A stretch of 64,000 bases of DNA from Silene conica (Eukaryota > Streptophyta > Magnoliopsida > Caryophyllales > Caryophyllaceae). Both the position numbers and the translations under genes were made by a program. The stretch is from contig CM055319.2 in assembly GCA_029255685.2 (NCBI GenBank), forward strand, positions 8,170,747 through 8,234,746, written 5' to 3'. This document shows, piece by piece, positions 46,106 to 56,534 of the stretch. The notes beneath the pieces are model-generated. The model made no database searches, had not been told where the DNA came from, and was given only the letters and a program-made list of their open reading frames with translations. Each line of letters begins with the position of its first letter. The stretch's first letter is position 1.

Positions 46106-46186
46106 TAACCAACACGAAATCAAATTCATATCATAGATAATAAAAGCATTGCATATGTTCGAAAAAAAAAAAAAAAACTTAAACCC

Positions 46187-47086
46187 TTACGGGTCAAAAT
46201 TAATTGAATCACGAATTTGTTCAAGACATGCTTTTTGCTCTTGAATTAAAATCTCGTCTTCGGCACTCAGAATAGGAGTAGCTTCTAGCTCTTCCAAAGT
46301 CTTCTCCGCAGTCTCAGCTTGTGACTTTAAGTCGGTCAGGGTGCCAACTTTAGCTGCCACACTTCGTTGTACCTCTACTTCCATTTCTTGCGCTTGTTTC
46401 AACTCAGTCGTAAGACTATTTATTTTGTTCTGAACATCTGACAATCGTAGAGATTCTGCTTCAAGGTCTTCCTGCACCCTACTAAGATGAGCTTTCACTT
46501 CTTCAAGTTTCTGATGCTGTATAAGCTTGTCTCTCTCCAAGGATTCAGGGCGATGGCGTTTGGCTGCATGTTGTTGAAGTGCAAGATAAGCGGTGACGGC
46601 ACCTACATAAGAGTTGACTTGTGCTTCTAATAGTGAGGGGTCGCCTTTAAGATGCCTTATAGCCTCATAACAACTTTTAGCGTCTGCTACGACTGTCCCC
46701 ACCTCCGAGAGGTCTGCACTCTTCAGTTTTGTCACAAATACATCATATACACCTCGCAACGCTGTCTGGAATATTCCTTTATAAGGTGGTGGTGGTCGAA
46801 ACGAAACCTCATGAGGACCAGTGACATTCGTTAACTTCAAGGGTTCTACTCCCGTCCTGAGACCACCAGGTGAAATTATGTTGATAGGAATAGGAGAGCG
46901 TAACGATGAAGCGTCACTAGCAGAAGCCCTTGTATGACCGTCTTGAGAACCAGGCTCGGAAGCATTTTCGGGGGATGACACCCTTGTAAAGTTGGAAAGC
47001 TCCTTTCCTTTTCGAGGATTTGCGCTTGATTTGACATAGTCACCGGTCGCGACAGATACTCCTGCCTCCAAAGTCAAGTCGCCATC
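46187..47086 (-). CDS. Antisense gene, 3' exon: coiled-coil protein part
   Basis: Acceptor ...CATCTTTTACAG|GATGGCGAC at 47087; stop TAA at 46187-46189; about 299 codons. The N-terminal half is Ser/Pro-rich (SSPENASEPGSQ, PPPPYKGIFQTALRGVYDVF). The C-terminal half is a long coiled coil (EVKAHLSRVQEDLEAESLRL, KINSLTTELKQAQEMEVEVQ, QAETAEKTLEELEATPIL). This tail fits the layout of PMD proteins that end in coiled coils. It is joined to the exon at 47162-49156 by an intron whose 3' part is the 41-nt T-run. No clean phase-0 donor was fixed, so the exact junction is open. Confidence 0.7.
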   Translation of the reverse strand, partial: DGDLTLEAGVSVATGDYVKSSANPRKGKELSNFTRVSSPENASEPGSQDGHTRASASDASSLRSPIPINIISPGGLRTGVEPLKLTNVTGPHEVSFRPPPPYKGIFQTALRGVYDVFVTKLKSADLSEVGTVVADAKSCYEAIRHLKGDPSLLEAQVNSYVGAVTAYLALQQHAAKRHRPESLERDKLIQHQKLEEVKAHLSRVQEDLEAESLRLSDVQNKINSLTTELKQAQEMEVEVQRSVAAKVGTLTDLKSQAETAEKTLEELEATPILSAEDEILIQEQKACLEQIRDSINFDP

Positions 47087-47114
47087 CTGTAAAAGATGCA
47101 GGTTAATTAGTCCT

Positions 47115-47162
<48 letters not shown>

Positions 47163-47163
<1 letters not shown>

Positions 47164-49156
47164 GTGCCAAAGGTTGAGAAGGCATCTGTGAAGCACTAGA
47201 AACCCCGGCAAATATCGCTTCAGCGTCGCCCGTATCGATGACGTGTGCTTTCCTCTTTTCACCACGTCCATGCTTTGGGTCAATGTCAGATGCTGCATCA
47301 CTGTGGTATCCATCCTCGGTTTTGTTTGATTCGTTGCAGATTTCATTCGGGATCGGTTCTGGAGAAATATTGTGGCTAGGATCTTCCTTGTCGACGGAAG
47401 GTTGACTCTTCTCTTTTGCTGAGTCAGAAACAATGATGCGTGATAATTCTTTTACCTTCTTACATAAGTCATTCATACCAGCATCCTTCCACCATTTCCT
47501 GAATTTCGGGGTAGAGAGCTTATACCAATTGATGGAAGAACTAGGGAAGACTACTCTGCAGTAACTTTTTGAGAATAATAAAAGTTGCCAAAATCTCAAT
47601 GCATCGCGATTACCGACGCTACGTTGACTCGACGGACGAATTAACATATCAGGCGTGTCTTGACAAAAGCCAAATTGTCTACTAAATCGATGTGGAGTAT
47701 ACGGCTCAAGATAAAATGATTCACCCAAACGAACAGGTAGATACGAAGAACGGAGAGATACAAGGTAGTTGAACTTAACGGAGTCCAAGTTTTCATCATC
47801 ATGAAGAATTTCAACCTTGTTTGGGTGCAGTATGAAACAGTTAGCATTGACTTCTCGCCCATCATAAATAAGGTCACGCGCCTCATCATCTGTGTAAGCT
47901 TTGGCTCCTTGAACTCCAGAGTAAGCAACCATGGAAGGACCCGGGGGAGGTGACTGCATCTTATGGTGAGTGGCAAAATAGTGTGCAAACCAACCATAAA
48001 GGTAATGGGCAGGAAAAAATGATCTGGAGAATGCTGGGCTTGCAGATCGGACCATCTCATTTAAGCCTCGATAAATACTCACCAAAACGGGGATAGCCAA
48101 GCTAAATGTATGCCCCTCGGCCATTAAGCTAGCCATCTCAAAGGTAGACGGTCTGATCTTTCTATCTTCACTTTCAGGAAGAACGAACACACACAACCAG
48201 CATGACAAAAACGCGGCCAGATAAGTTCTACCTCTATTGGATGTGCCAGCTCCAACCTTATCGAATACAGCTTGTTCTAAAGGATCCCATTCTTTTGAGC
48301 GCGGCGGAAGTGTCCCACTAGGATCTTGCGTCTTCTTCGGAGGGCCGCTAGTTTTTCGTGCTTTGGTATTAGGAGATTTATACTTTATTGCCTTCTGGTA
48401 CCAAAACCTGATCCACTCCTCCGCTGTGACCTTGCCTTTATTTTTTGATCGCCTCACAAGGCGCCGAAAGGCTATGAATAAATAGCTACAGGCTCTGGGA
48501 ACCAGTCTATTACCCTGACTATCTCTCTCCATGAATCTGTTAAAGGGCGGGATTGTCTCGTCATAAATTTCCCCATTAATAGGCAAACCACCTAGCTTAT
48601 GGAGGTCCCATAAAGAGACTGAGAGTTCACCCTCATTGGTGTGGAGCGTGTTGGTTGCAGGACACCAACATTCACAAAAGGCACGTACAATGTGTGTGTC
48701 CTTATTGTAGGTGTACAAAGACGCATACACTGCAGAATCAATTGAGGCGGATTTCAAAATATTGTTGTAGCTTGACAATATATCTTCGGTCCATTCCCAG
48801 TACCCTTCAATATAAGAAAATCCACCATACATCTTCACGTAGTTACCACTCCATTTTACACAACCTGAAATAATGTCTCTCCCGAGCAAAGAAAAGTAAT
48901 GAGTGGAATCACTTTTTGCTTCAAAGGTACTCTTTAGAATATGATGAGCAGATGTATCTGGCAGTTCGGATTCCAATCTCTTTGACATCTCTTTTGCAAA
49001 GCATTTCTTGGTAACAAGGCTTGCCTCTGAACCATCTAAATCGCGCAAGGACTCGCGGATGATCAGACTGGTTCCAGAATCAACAGCATCAGTTTCTTCA
49101 TCAACTAGAGAGAGGTAAGTAACACCATTCTGACGTAGCTCCTTGAAATGTACCAT
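47163..49156 (-). CDS. Antisense plant mobile domain (PMD) protein, main exon
   Basis: Open from MVHFKELRQNGVTY (49156) to ...SQPLAR next to the T-run, about 660 codons. The PMD signature is clear: EWTEDILSSYNNIL, ALYTYNKDTHIVRAFCECWC-like order, then GELSVSLWDLHKLGGLPING and EIYDETIPPF. Farther on are LAAFLSCWLCVFVLPES, FSLAIPVLVSIYRGLNEM and KWWKDAGM. The C-terminal part is acidic and basic by turns, with GRGEKRKAHV (possible nuclear signal). PMD proteins include host MAIN/MAIL1 and frames carried by transposons; extra PMD frames between integrase and LTR are known in Tat elements. An acceptor-like TTACTTGCAG just upstream (49167) suggests a further 5' exon. Function in the element is unknown. 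Confidence 0.85.
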
Positions 49157-49240
49157 TGCGATCTGCAAGTAAAAGAGGGAGGGTCACTAGATGAACCATG
49201 AAAGTCAGGATGTAGGTGACATTCGTCCGAGTCCTCATAC

Positions 49241-49492
49241 GGTCGACGAATCGGGTACATTGCATGATAATTCCAAAGGAAAAATCGAAATGATCCGACC
49301 GGAGTATCCTCTGTATCTTCATGCGGTCGACGAATCGGGTACATTGCATGATAATTCCAAAGGAAAAATCGAAATGATCCGACCGGAGTATCCTCTGTAT
49401 CTTCATGCGGTCGACGAATCGGGTACATTGCATGATAATTCCAAAGGAAAAATCGAAATGATCCGACCGGAGTAAATCCACATTAATTGAAC
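49241..49492. repeat. 84-bp exact tandem repeat, three copies
   Basis: GGTCGACGAATCGGGTACAT starts at 49241, 49325 and 49409, and the copies look identical. 84 is 28 codons, so frames stay open through the array on both strands, which produces incidental open frames. It lies just upstream of the antisense PMD exon, in its presumed 5' UTR, first intron or promoter. Confidence 0.85.
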
Positions 49493-49781
49493 CTAATTTG
49501 AAGTGGTCTCCAACCTACATTGAGAAACAACCAACAAATACATGTGCAAACAAGAGGAGACGAGACAACATTATCTGAGATTAATGTGTTAACAAAGAAG
49601 AAAAAAATAAAAGGACGAGAATGCTACCTTCCGAAAGCTCTTATTGTGAAGAGGTAAATCAAGTAAGCTCGGGACCGCAGAAGCGAAGCAACCTACGAAA
49701 AAAAAAAAAAAACTGAAAATTGACGTGGGTCCTACCCACAAAGAGATAAAAAAAAAAAAAAAAAAAAAATTTACACGTATC

Positions 49782-49964
49782 CTAAGTGGGAAAAACAAAC
49801 CCCACTTGAATGAAGAACCAGCAAACAAAAGCTTGGTTCATCTTCTCCTTCTTCTTCAATTTATTTATCAATTTTTTGTAAAGAAGAAAAATTATAGCCG
49901 CAAAGAAACCAATATTCAGAAAGATGATGGTGAAAGTTGTCCATTCAAATTGATGACCGTTCAT
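49782..49964 (-). CDS. Possible small membrane-anchored peptide, antisense
   Basis: About 60 codons from MNGHQFEWTTFTIIFLNIGF. One hydrophobic segment (TIIFLNIGFFAAIIFLLY) is followed at once by a basic patch (KKLINKLKKKEK), a type of single-pass anchor, and ends FVFPT. It is 0.6 kb upstream of the PMD exon on the same strand and could be a leader frame. I recognise no family. Such a frame can arise by chance in AT-rich DNA; a comparison with related elements would decide. Confidence 0.3.
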   Translation of the reverse strand: MNGHQFEWTTFTIIFLNIGFFAAIIFLLYKKLINKLKKKEKMNQAFVCWFFIQVGFVFPT

Positions 49965-50059
49965 ATTCAACGATTCTCTAGACTGAATTGGAGATTTTCA
50001 AGCAAATTTGTTAATCTGGGTTTGAGTCATGGAATTGAGATTTCTGGGTATACTTGAGT

Positions 50060-51329
50060 CAATTTAAGTCAGTAAAATTCAGGTTGATGGTATAAAACAA
50101 AAATCAAGCATTAGTGGAATTCAAGCTTTCATAGCTCCGGGCAATAGGCGAGAAAAGGGCACTGCATATCTTAGCATAAGGCTTTTCAAATGTGCTAAAA
50201 CTTCCTACCTACGCGGCGTACAGTAGAAATTCCTTGCTTTCTCTCTTTCTTACAGTACAAAGGATGTGTCCTATCTTCTCAATCCAGGATAAAAAAAAAA
50301 AAAAAACTATATCAGATTTAACTTGATGAGCAAGCAAGATTTAAGAGTATCAAGTTTCAATTCGGCTAAAAACCGTCCTGTTTCTGAAGACCAACATGAA
50401 TAAAAGGAATTCAAAAAGCAAGATGTACGACTCACCGGCTAAGTTTCGGGATGCCAGACTACTCTAATTGGTTGAAGGTCAAGTCGGTTTTCGGCACCGG
50501 TTAAACTAAATTCTGACAAAAAAAAAAAAAAAAAAAAAAAAAGAAAAAAAAAGAAGATGAAGTTTAGTGTAGCGTGGTCTTACGAGTTACGATAAAAGAA
50601 TGGCAACTGCAACTCAAAGGAAAAGAATCAGACTTGAGCTTCTCGTCGTCGGAGTTTTTGTGTTATCAATGGCGTGAAATCATGAGTCCTTCTCTTGCTT
50701 TTATACTTGAATAGCAAGATAGAGTTATGGAAACGGACATTAGGACAATAATATGGAAATTTAAATCAAGAAAGAATAATGCCTCTTGTTCAATTTCAGC
50801 GTGCATTAAAACAAAATGGAAAGTTGCTAAGACGGGAAGCACAAAATACAGAATTGAAAGGCTATGGTAAGCAATGGAAGATTCACTGGAAGATTATGGC
50901 AAGGAGTGGCCAATTCACATACAAATTAGTTATGTGCAAATCAAACGTGGGTTTATATGAATTAATATGGAAATTGGTTATTTCAAGAATTCCAACATCG
51001 AGTTCGGAAGATTATTAAAATGTACTCCGTACCATGTAATAAGGGGATTATTCAGTGACGATGTCGAGCCTCTAATGACTTTCAAGGCAAATCAAATAAA
51101 AAAAAAAATGTGTCATCTTCTAATTAAGTCTAACAAAAAAAACTGACTAGGTGACGTTACAAGAAAATGGACTACCAAGACGACAAGTTGAGGTGTCATC
51201 GACTCCCAAGTCAAGTAAACGGAGCTACCTTACGACAAGTTAGGGTGTTCATTATCGACTTCCAAGTCAAAGCAAAAGGAATCGAGACCCCGCCACGTCA
51301 AGACACCTAAAAGTGCACGTGACAAGGTC
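50060..51329. other. 3' non-coding region of the Tat element
   Basis: No convincing gene. It holds two long A-runs and, at 51170-51290, two similar words (GACGACAAGTTGAGGTGTCA and TACGACAAGTTAGGGTGTTC) with CGACTCCCAAGTCAA and CGACTTCCAAGTCAA after them, an imperfect tandem pair before the polypurine tract. The promoter of the antisense gene is probably in here, but no TATA box can be assigned. Confidence 0.5.
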
Positions 51330-51343
51330 TCGAGGGGGCAATT
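51330..51343 (+). other. Polypurine tract of the Tat element
   Basis: CGAGGGGGCAATT immediately precedes the 3' LTR and serves as the plus-strand primer. Confidence 0.85.
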
Positions 51344-52024
51344 TGTAGGCACAGAAAATTTATTAATGTGCCGAATAAATAAAATAAATTAATTATTTTG
51401 AGTTAATACCAAATTTTAACTTAATTTAATTATTTTGTCCCGACTAAATCAAATACGGGTCGATTCGGATTACAAAAGAAGCTATCCGGATTCACAAACC
51501 CGAAAAGAAACAAACTTGGGCCAAGTTCACAAGTAAACCCACAAATGGGTCTGTGAATGTAAAAGTCCACTAAGGGGAATTGAAATCCTATAAAAGGAGC
51601 TCTCCTCATTCATTTTCAGAGGATTGGACTAACCTGAATTTAGAGAGAGAAGAAGACACAAAAGATCTACAAGCTCCCTCTGCAAAAATACTTCTGCAAG
51701 CAGTCAACAAGCATACCAAAACTGTGCCGCCTGCCTAAGAGATTCAAGTCCAAGCTACAACGTTCAAGAGAGAACAAGTCACCGCGACCCTCTCAAGAAT
51801 ACAAATCGACACCTCCTATTAGAGTGTACGCGACCTCTATAGGTGTCATTCAAATACAACGTTCACGCCCTACTACATAGAGTGTATACGTAACCTATCA
51901 CGGCATATTAGAATCAGAGGATACATTAGAGATTGTACACGTACTTTTGATATTTAAATTAATAAAATTTATTTGTTTCATTGTTTTGTATTTCAGTTAT
52001 CGCGATACAAAATCTGCTGTTACA
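51344..52024 (+). repeat. 3' LTR of the Tat element
   Basis: Same length as the 5' LTR with one substitution seen. It is preceded by the polypurine tract TCGAGGGGGCAATT. Confidence 0.93.
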
Positions 52025-52150
52025 ATTATAAACGCAAGTTATTACAGACATACGTCCGTGGTCGGAATTGGCGGCATTGTAATTGTATTACTCGCCCAAC
52101 TAAGGACCTATTGACCGACCTTTGGCCACACCACCAATTATTTGAGACCA

Positions 52151-53431
52151 TCATTATTCATTATATATAAAAGAAGAATGTACAAATGTTGATGTGGCGC
52201 AACAATATTTCAGGATTTGCATTTGAAGCATTCTCATTCACTTTGGCTTCTTATTGACAATTCAACCAATAAGAATCGACCGAGTAAACAAATAAGAGCA
52301 AGTGCAATGGTTTAGCTAAGGGACTTGCTTGCAAATATGAAAATTTGTAAGCTAGTAGTCAAACCATTGTACCACTATATTTGGATTAGCTTGGACTAAG
52401 CTAGTAGCTCCACGGAGCTAGTTGCTTAAGAAGATCCACAATTAATATATGGATTTATTGTTTGTTGTTTTTTGTATACTTTAAAATTTAAAAAAAAGTT
52501 AAAAAAATTGTGGGGTCATTTAAGCTACAATGACTATTGCTTCACCATTGGGTGTGATGATAGCTTAAAAGGGGAGTAGCTTAGAAATATGAAGTGACAA
52601 TTTCTAGCTACAACGTTTTTGCTCACCATTGCACTTGCCCTAAGAGAAAAGAGTATTAATTACAAAATAATTACATTAATTACATCGTAATGAGCACAAA
52701 ACACATTAATTACATCCTAATAAATATAATAAAACAGTTACATGAATTACGTACTTTCTCAAGCAATTTTCTTTATATCACCCAATCAATCTTTTTCCAT
52801 ATCAACCAATCAATCTTCTTCCACAATCCCTTTTGTTTGTTAATGTTGCTTCAGAATTTCACCGGCCAACAATCAATCTTCTTCCACAATCCCTTATATC
52901 TTAATGTTGCTTAAAAATATCGTGTTTAGATTACTTAATTTAAAAAGCTTAACTAATGTTCAAGTCATGATAATTTTTCACCATTTTTTTCAATTTTCTA
53001 ACTACAACGACAATGTTAATAAACAATAAAAAAATTTTGACCCTATATTTAACTTATTATATTCAATAATTAATTAAAGTTGGGTTATAATATTATTGTT
53101 ATATTTACGAATTCCGTGATTAGATTACTTAATTTTTATATTTTAATTAACTTTTAGTTCATAACTACTTTACGTGTATAGAAAGTAAATACTTCCCCTT
53201 TTAAAATTATATTTAACATTTGAAAAATTACATTTTAAACGTTAAATTTCAAACTGTTCTTATATATCTTAATTATATATAAACTTTTTGATTTATTTTT
53301 ATTAAAGCATTTACATATATATACACCACATATGTTACTAGTTTCTCTATTCTCTAACAACTGTAATTGAGCATTTCGTGTAAAAAAAATAAAATTGAAC
53401 AACCCGTGAATTTTCACGGGTGTTACCCTAG
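52151..53431 (+). mobile_element. Non-autonomous Helitron
   Basis: The 3' end has a perfect 8-bp hairpin CCCGTGAATTTTCACGGG, 7 bp, then CTAG (53428-53431) followed by T. That is the classic plant Helitron terminus. The proposed 5' end is TCATTATTCATTATATATAA after an A (52150), followed by AAAAGAAGAATG and TGATGTGGC, as in many plant Helitrons. Insertion between A and T without duplication fits. No Rep/helicase is encoded. The 3' end is firmer than the 5' end. Confidence 0.65.
52299..52640. mobile_element. MITE nested in the Helitron (hAT-like)
   Basis: CAAGTGCAATGGTTTAGCTA at the left and CCATTGCACTTGCCC at the right are inverted ends. TAAGAG flanks both sides (52293-52298 and 52641-52646). 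The inner sequence is rich in TAGCT words. The TSD is shorter than the usual 8 bp of hAT elements, so the class is tentative. Confidence 0.6.
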
Positions 53432-55245
53432 TTTATAATTATATTTGAGCACTAACGTTTTATTTCATGGCCTTAAGCTTGTTACTCCATCTCTTACTGA
53501 TGAGTGGAGAAGTTTGGTGGTTCTTTTTGAAGTCTCTTATGCACACCTTGATAAAATATAGAGTATCATATTTCTTACCTTTGGTTTTTCATTTTTATAT
53601 CTTATTAATTGCTTACTTTTGTTTTTGTATTGCTCATGCGTAGAAAACATGATAAACTTCTAAGGGTTTTGACATACTTTTTAAAGATGTAGATGATCAT
53701 GTGTTTTGAGAAAAACCAAAGATTATCAAGACTTTAAATTGTGCTTCTCGGGTGACAACTTGCGTTTATTTATGTTTTCATAACAATTTACTATTTTTGG
53801 ATAATTTCATTTGGTTTTGATGTAATAGTTAGGATAATAAGAAGTTTTAGTTTGCTCTAGTTTGTAGTAGCTTGTTTTGTTTCAGGTACCTTGGTGCCTG
53901 GATTGGACTACCCCATTTTCAAACTAAGCTAACTTGGGGGAGCTTCTACGTGATTATATGCAATTATTTCTCTTCCTTTATTTCCATTGAGTCATCCACA
54001 TCTCCCCTTATTGGTTTTTGTTTGACGTTTTGTATTTTTTGTGCTTAAAACTGTTTTATACATTGAGGACAATGTGTTATTCTAGCTTTGCCCGGAGGGA
54101 TTTCGTTCGCATCTTAGTTAGTTTTTCATTTTTTTTATAAAAATAATGAAATTTTGAAATTTTGATGCATGATTTTAAGGATTTTCTTTACTTGCCTTCT
54201 TCTCTTGGTATGAGTTATTCCCCTTTGTATATCCCTTATTAGTTTATAGCTATTAACTTTATTTATTTTACGGGATAATTGTTTTCATTGGGATGTCTTG
54301 ACAATTTGGGTGAATGGTGAATTTTCAACCAATTAGGCTTGATCTTGACTTTTGACAAACCACAAAACGGTAAGGTAGAACCTTCATAGACCGATACACC
54401 TCATTTCTGATCTCACTTAGGTGAGTGAAGGTCTGTTTGTGGCGTGTGTTACAACAATAACGCACAAATATGGCTTTTACTTCATCTTTTGCAAGCATTG
54501 CATTCTTTATTTTGTTAAGTATGAGGTATTTCACATTACATTTTGCTTATATTTTTGTGATTTTTAGTCCCATTTTTCAATTGTTTTCCATAAAAAATCT
54601 AGCTATATATAAATTTTGTCTAGAGATAGTAATCTTAATATGTGTATTTGTGTGCTCATTTGAGATATTATCACATGTTTACCTTTGTGAAAAGACAAGG
54701 AGAAAAAGAAAAAGACATGAAAAGAAAAAAAATGAATGGAAAGGAAAAAAGAAGCATGAATGATATGGGAAAAAGAAGAAGAAGAAATTGAGTTACTCCA
54801 TATATTTTAATTTATGAAATTTTGGGAGTAAACATATGATTTACATTGAGAAAAGGTTAATACATTGATTTTAACTTCTAAATTTTGGGTTTTAATTTCG
54901 GGATTGAGCATCATTGCACTTGTTAGTTATTTGCTAGTTTGAATTGACCAGTAGCTCCACATACCATAACTCATATGATTCCCTTTCTACCCATTGCATA
55001 TAGTCTTCTTCTTACCTTTGGCTTCTTTTATGCTTGCATTATTGAATGTTTTGATTTATTGGATAATGAAATGATTATCATATTAGATTGCGGTCACACT
55101 CTCATGAGTCGAGGATAGGTGAATGTTTATCGCATTTATATCCTTATACATATAAAAAGAGTTTGAGTGAACCGTGAGAGTAAAAAGTCAAAAGACCATG
55201 CAAGAGCCGAAATGTTCATCATAAGTCATTCATTCTATTCCGTCA
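53432..55245 (+). other. Degenerate Ty3 (Athila-like) 3' region
   Basis: No intact frame. Words such as AACTTGGGGGAGCTTCTACG (53929), CATTGAGGACAATGTG (54061) and a purine-only stretch of GAAAAAG repeats (54690-54790) resemble the region between pol and the 3' LTR of Athila relatives. No LTR or TSD was found, so this is a fragment at best. Confidence 0.35.
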
Positions 55246-55429
55246 TGTAATACTCATCCATGAATAACCTTTATCCTTGTTTTAATATACCGCTGAATCA
55301 AATACGTTATTCGGGTGGGTAACCCCTTGAAGAGGTCCATTGATAGGCTTAACATTTGACTAGTGCTTATAGAGATTGAATTACTACTCATATCAACAAA
55401 GCGCACTTTCTTTTTTGGTTATCCATGCA

Positions 55430-55535
55430 AAAGAGCCTCACAGTTAAGCTGCTCAGTTGGGACTCCCGGGAGTAGTCTTAGAATGGGTGAACTCTTGGGA
55501 AGGTTCCCGGGATGCGCATGAGTGAGGACAAAATG
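55430..55535 (+). repeat. 5S rRNA-like segment of the Cassandra 5' LTR
   Basis: CACAGTTAAGCTGCTCAGTT ... GGGAGTAGTCTTAGAATGGG TGA-CTCTTGGGAAGG follows plant 5S rRNA through its internal control region, with changes that rule out a functional 5S gene. A second copy lies at 56403-56460. Confidence 0.75.
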
Positions 55536-55604
55536 TGCAGAAAAGGACCTGTGTTGATCTGTGGGATATGTACACAGCCTGGCGATCGAGCTACTGTGGC
55601 CATT

Positions 55605-56052
55605 GTTTTTAAACTCCCGATCCGGATCGTGGGATCTTATGATTCTACGATTCAAAACGTGGTGACCGGTCCCACTAGGTACGATTTTAATTTTGTAGGA
55701 TCTTACGATTCAATTTGCGTCGAATTTTTTCAGAGTAGAATCTTAATCCGATCCTACGATCCTACGATTATACAACCGATCCAACATTATTAACATTTAA
55801 TTTTTATAGTTACTAAAATTTTATATATGACCTTTATGAAAAAATCTACTATAAACGAGAATAGTTAGTACGCACATGCTGAGATAAAAGTGTTTTGAGA
55901 TTTAAGCACAAGATTTTAACATATTTTGATAGCACAATTATGTATTTTAGTTAATTTGTAGGATCTTTCGATCCTACGATCCGATCCTACCAATTCGACC
56001 CTAAGAAGCGCATCGATCCAAAGTAGGATGCCGATCCTAACAACATTGATCA
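55605..56052. mobile_element. MITE-like insert in the Cassandra 5' LTR
   Basis: Compared with the 3' LTR (CTACCGTGGCTAACAT) the 5' LTR is interrupted between CTACTGTGGCCATT and TGGCTAACATT. The roughly 450-bp insert has many copies of GATCCTACGATC-type words in both orientations. An 8-bp direct repeat TGGCCATT/TGGCTAAC with mismatches may be the TSD, as for hAT elements. No protein. Confidence 0.5.
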
Positions 56053-56534
56053 TGGCTAACATTTTCGGTCCTACGTTTGGGTCGGGGTGTTACAAATGGT
56101 ATTAGAGCAACCCTGCGACCATCTGGTTAGCCCGTGGTCTGGAGTACCCGGGTCACCAACCTAGGGGGAGGATTATGGGTTTGGCTCGGCTGTAGTCAGA
56201 TGCTGCCAGGCGCAATGAGGTCGTTGCTTGCGTTCTTTAAGTGGGGGTGTGCAATACTCCGCTGAACGGAATACGTTATTCGGGTGGGTGACCCCTTGAA
56301 GAGGTCTATTGATAGGCTTAAAATATGACTAGTTATTTAAGGGATTGAAATACTACTCATATCAACAAAGTGCACTTTCTTTTCTGGTTATCAATGCAAA
56401 AGAACTCCAAAATTAAGTGTGCTAGGCTGGGAGTAATCTTAGGATGGATGACCTCGCAACCTGGCGAGCTACCGTGGCTAACATGTAAATCAAGTGGTTT
56501 ACTTGGTATACGTGGTTTTCAGATTATCACATAT

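Larger units (their letters stand above)
45526..50542 (+). repeat. Nine long A-runs on one strand
   Basis: Runs of 15 or more A on the plus strand: 45526-45560, 45571-45591, 46075-46102, 46162-46177, 47122-47162 (41 nt), 49698-49712, 49748-49770, 50291-50306 and 50518-50542. The longest T-run in the same region (TCCTTTTTTTT near 47113) is far shorter. They lie between modules, not inside the PMD exon. Confidence 0.85.
36150..52024 (+). mobile_element. Tat-lineage Ty3 retrotransposon, 15.9 kb, very young
   Basis: LTRs of 681 bp each (36150-36830 and 51344-52024) differ at one visible base (36295 A, 51489 G). ATTAT flanks the element on both sides (36145-36149 and 52025-52029). Order on the plus strand: PBS, gag, protease with a long linker, RT, RNase H, a second RNase H, integrase, four tandem units, then a large 3' region with a PMD gene on the opposite strand, and PPT. 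A dual RNase H and a large 3' region with an extra frame are known for the Tat lineage (Ogre/Retand relatives). Pol is broken by a nested Copia remnant and two frameshifts. Confidence 0.95.
55246..56529 (+). mobile_element. Cassandra-type TRIM with 5S rRNA-like LTRs
   Basis: The 5' LTR (55246-56094, with a nested element) ends GTCGGGGTGTTACA and is followed by the primer site TGGTATTAGAGC (56097, one change from the tRNA-Met site). A short non-coding interior leads to the polypurine tract GTGGGGG (56241-56247) and a 3' LTR start at 56248. Both LTRs hold 5S rRNA-like sequence: AGTTAAG.TG.T, GAGTARTCTTAGRATGGRTGA and, in the 5' copy, CTCTTGGGAAGG. That is the defining trait of Cassandra. The 3' LTR loses similarity after about 56480 and a solo LTR has inserted at 56535. 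Confidence 0.82.

Noticed and set aside
49101..49481. Repeat proteins on both strands
   Set aside because: Open only because the 84-bp unit is a multiple of three; no family resemblance.
50600..50677. 25-codon plus-strand frame ending in a hydrophobic stretch
   Set aside because: Too short, no homologue known to me, AT-rich surroundings; chance cannot be excluded.
55512..55793. 93-codon frame
   Set aside because: Runs across the Cassandra 5S-like part and the nested MITE.
55430..56460. Real 5S rRNA genes
   Set aside because: Too diverged and embedded in LTRs with PBS and PPT; Cassandra explains them better.
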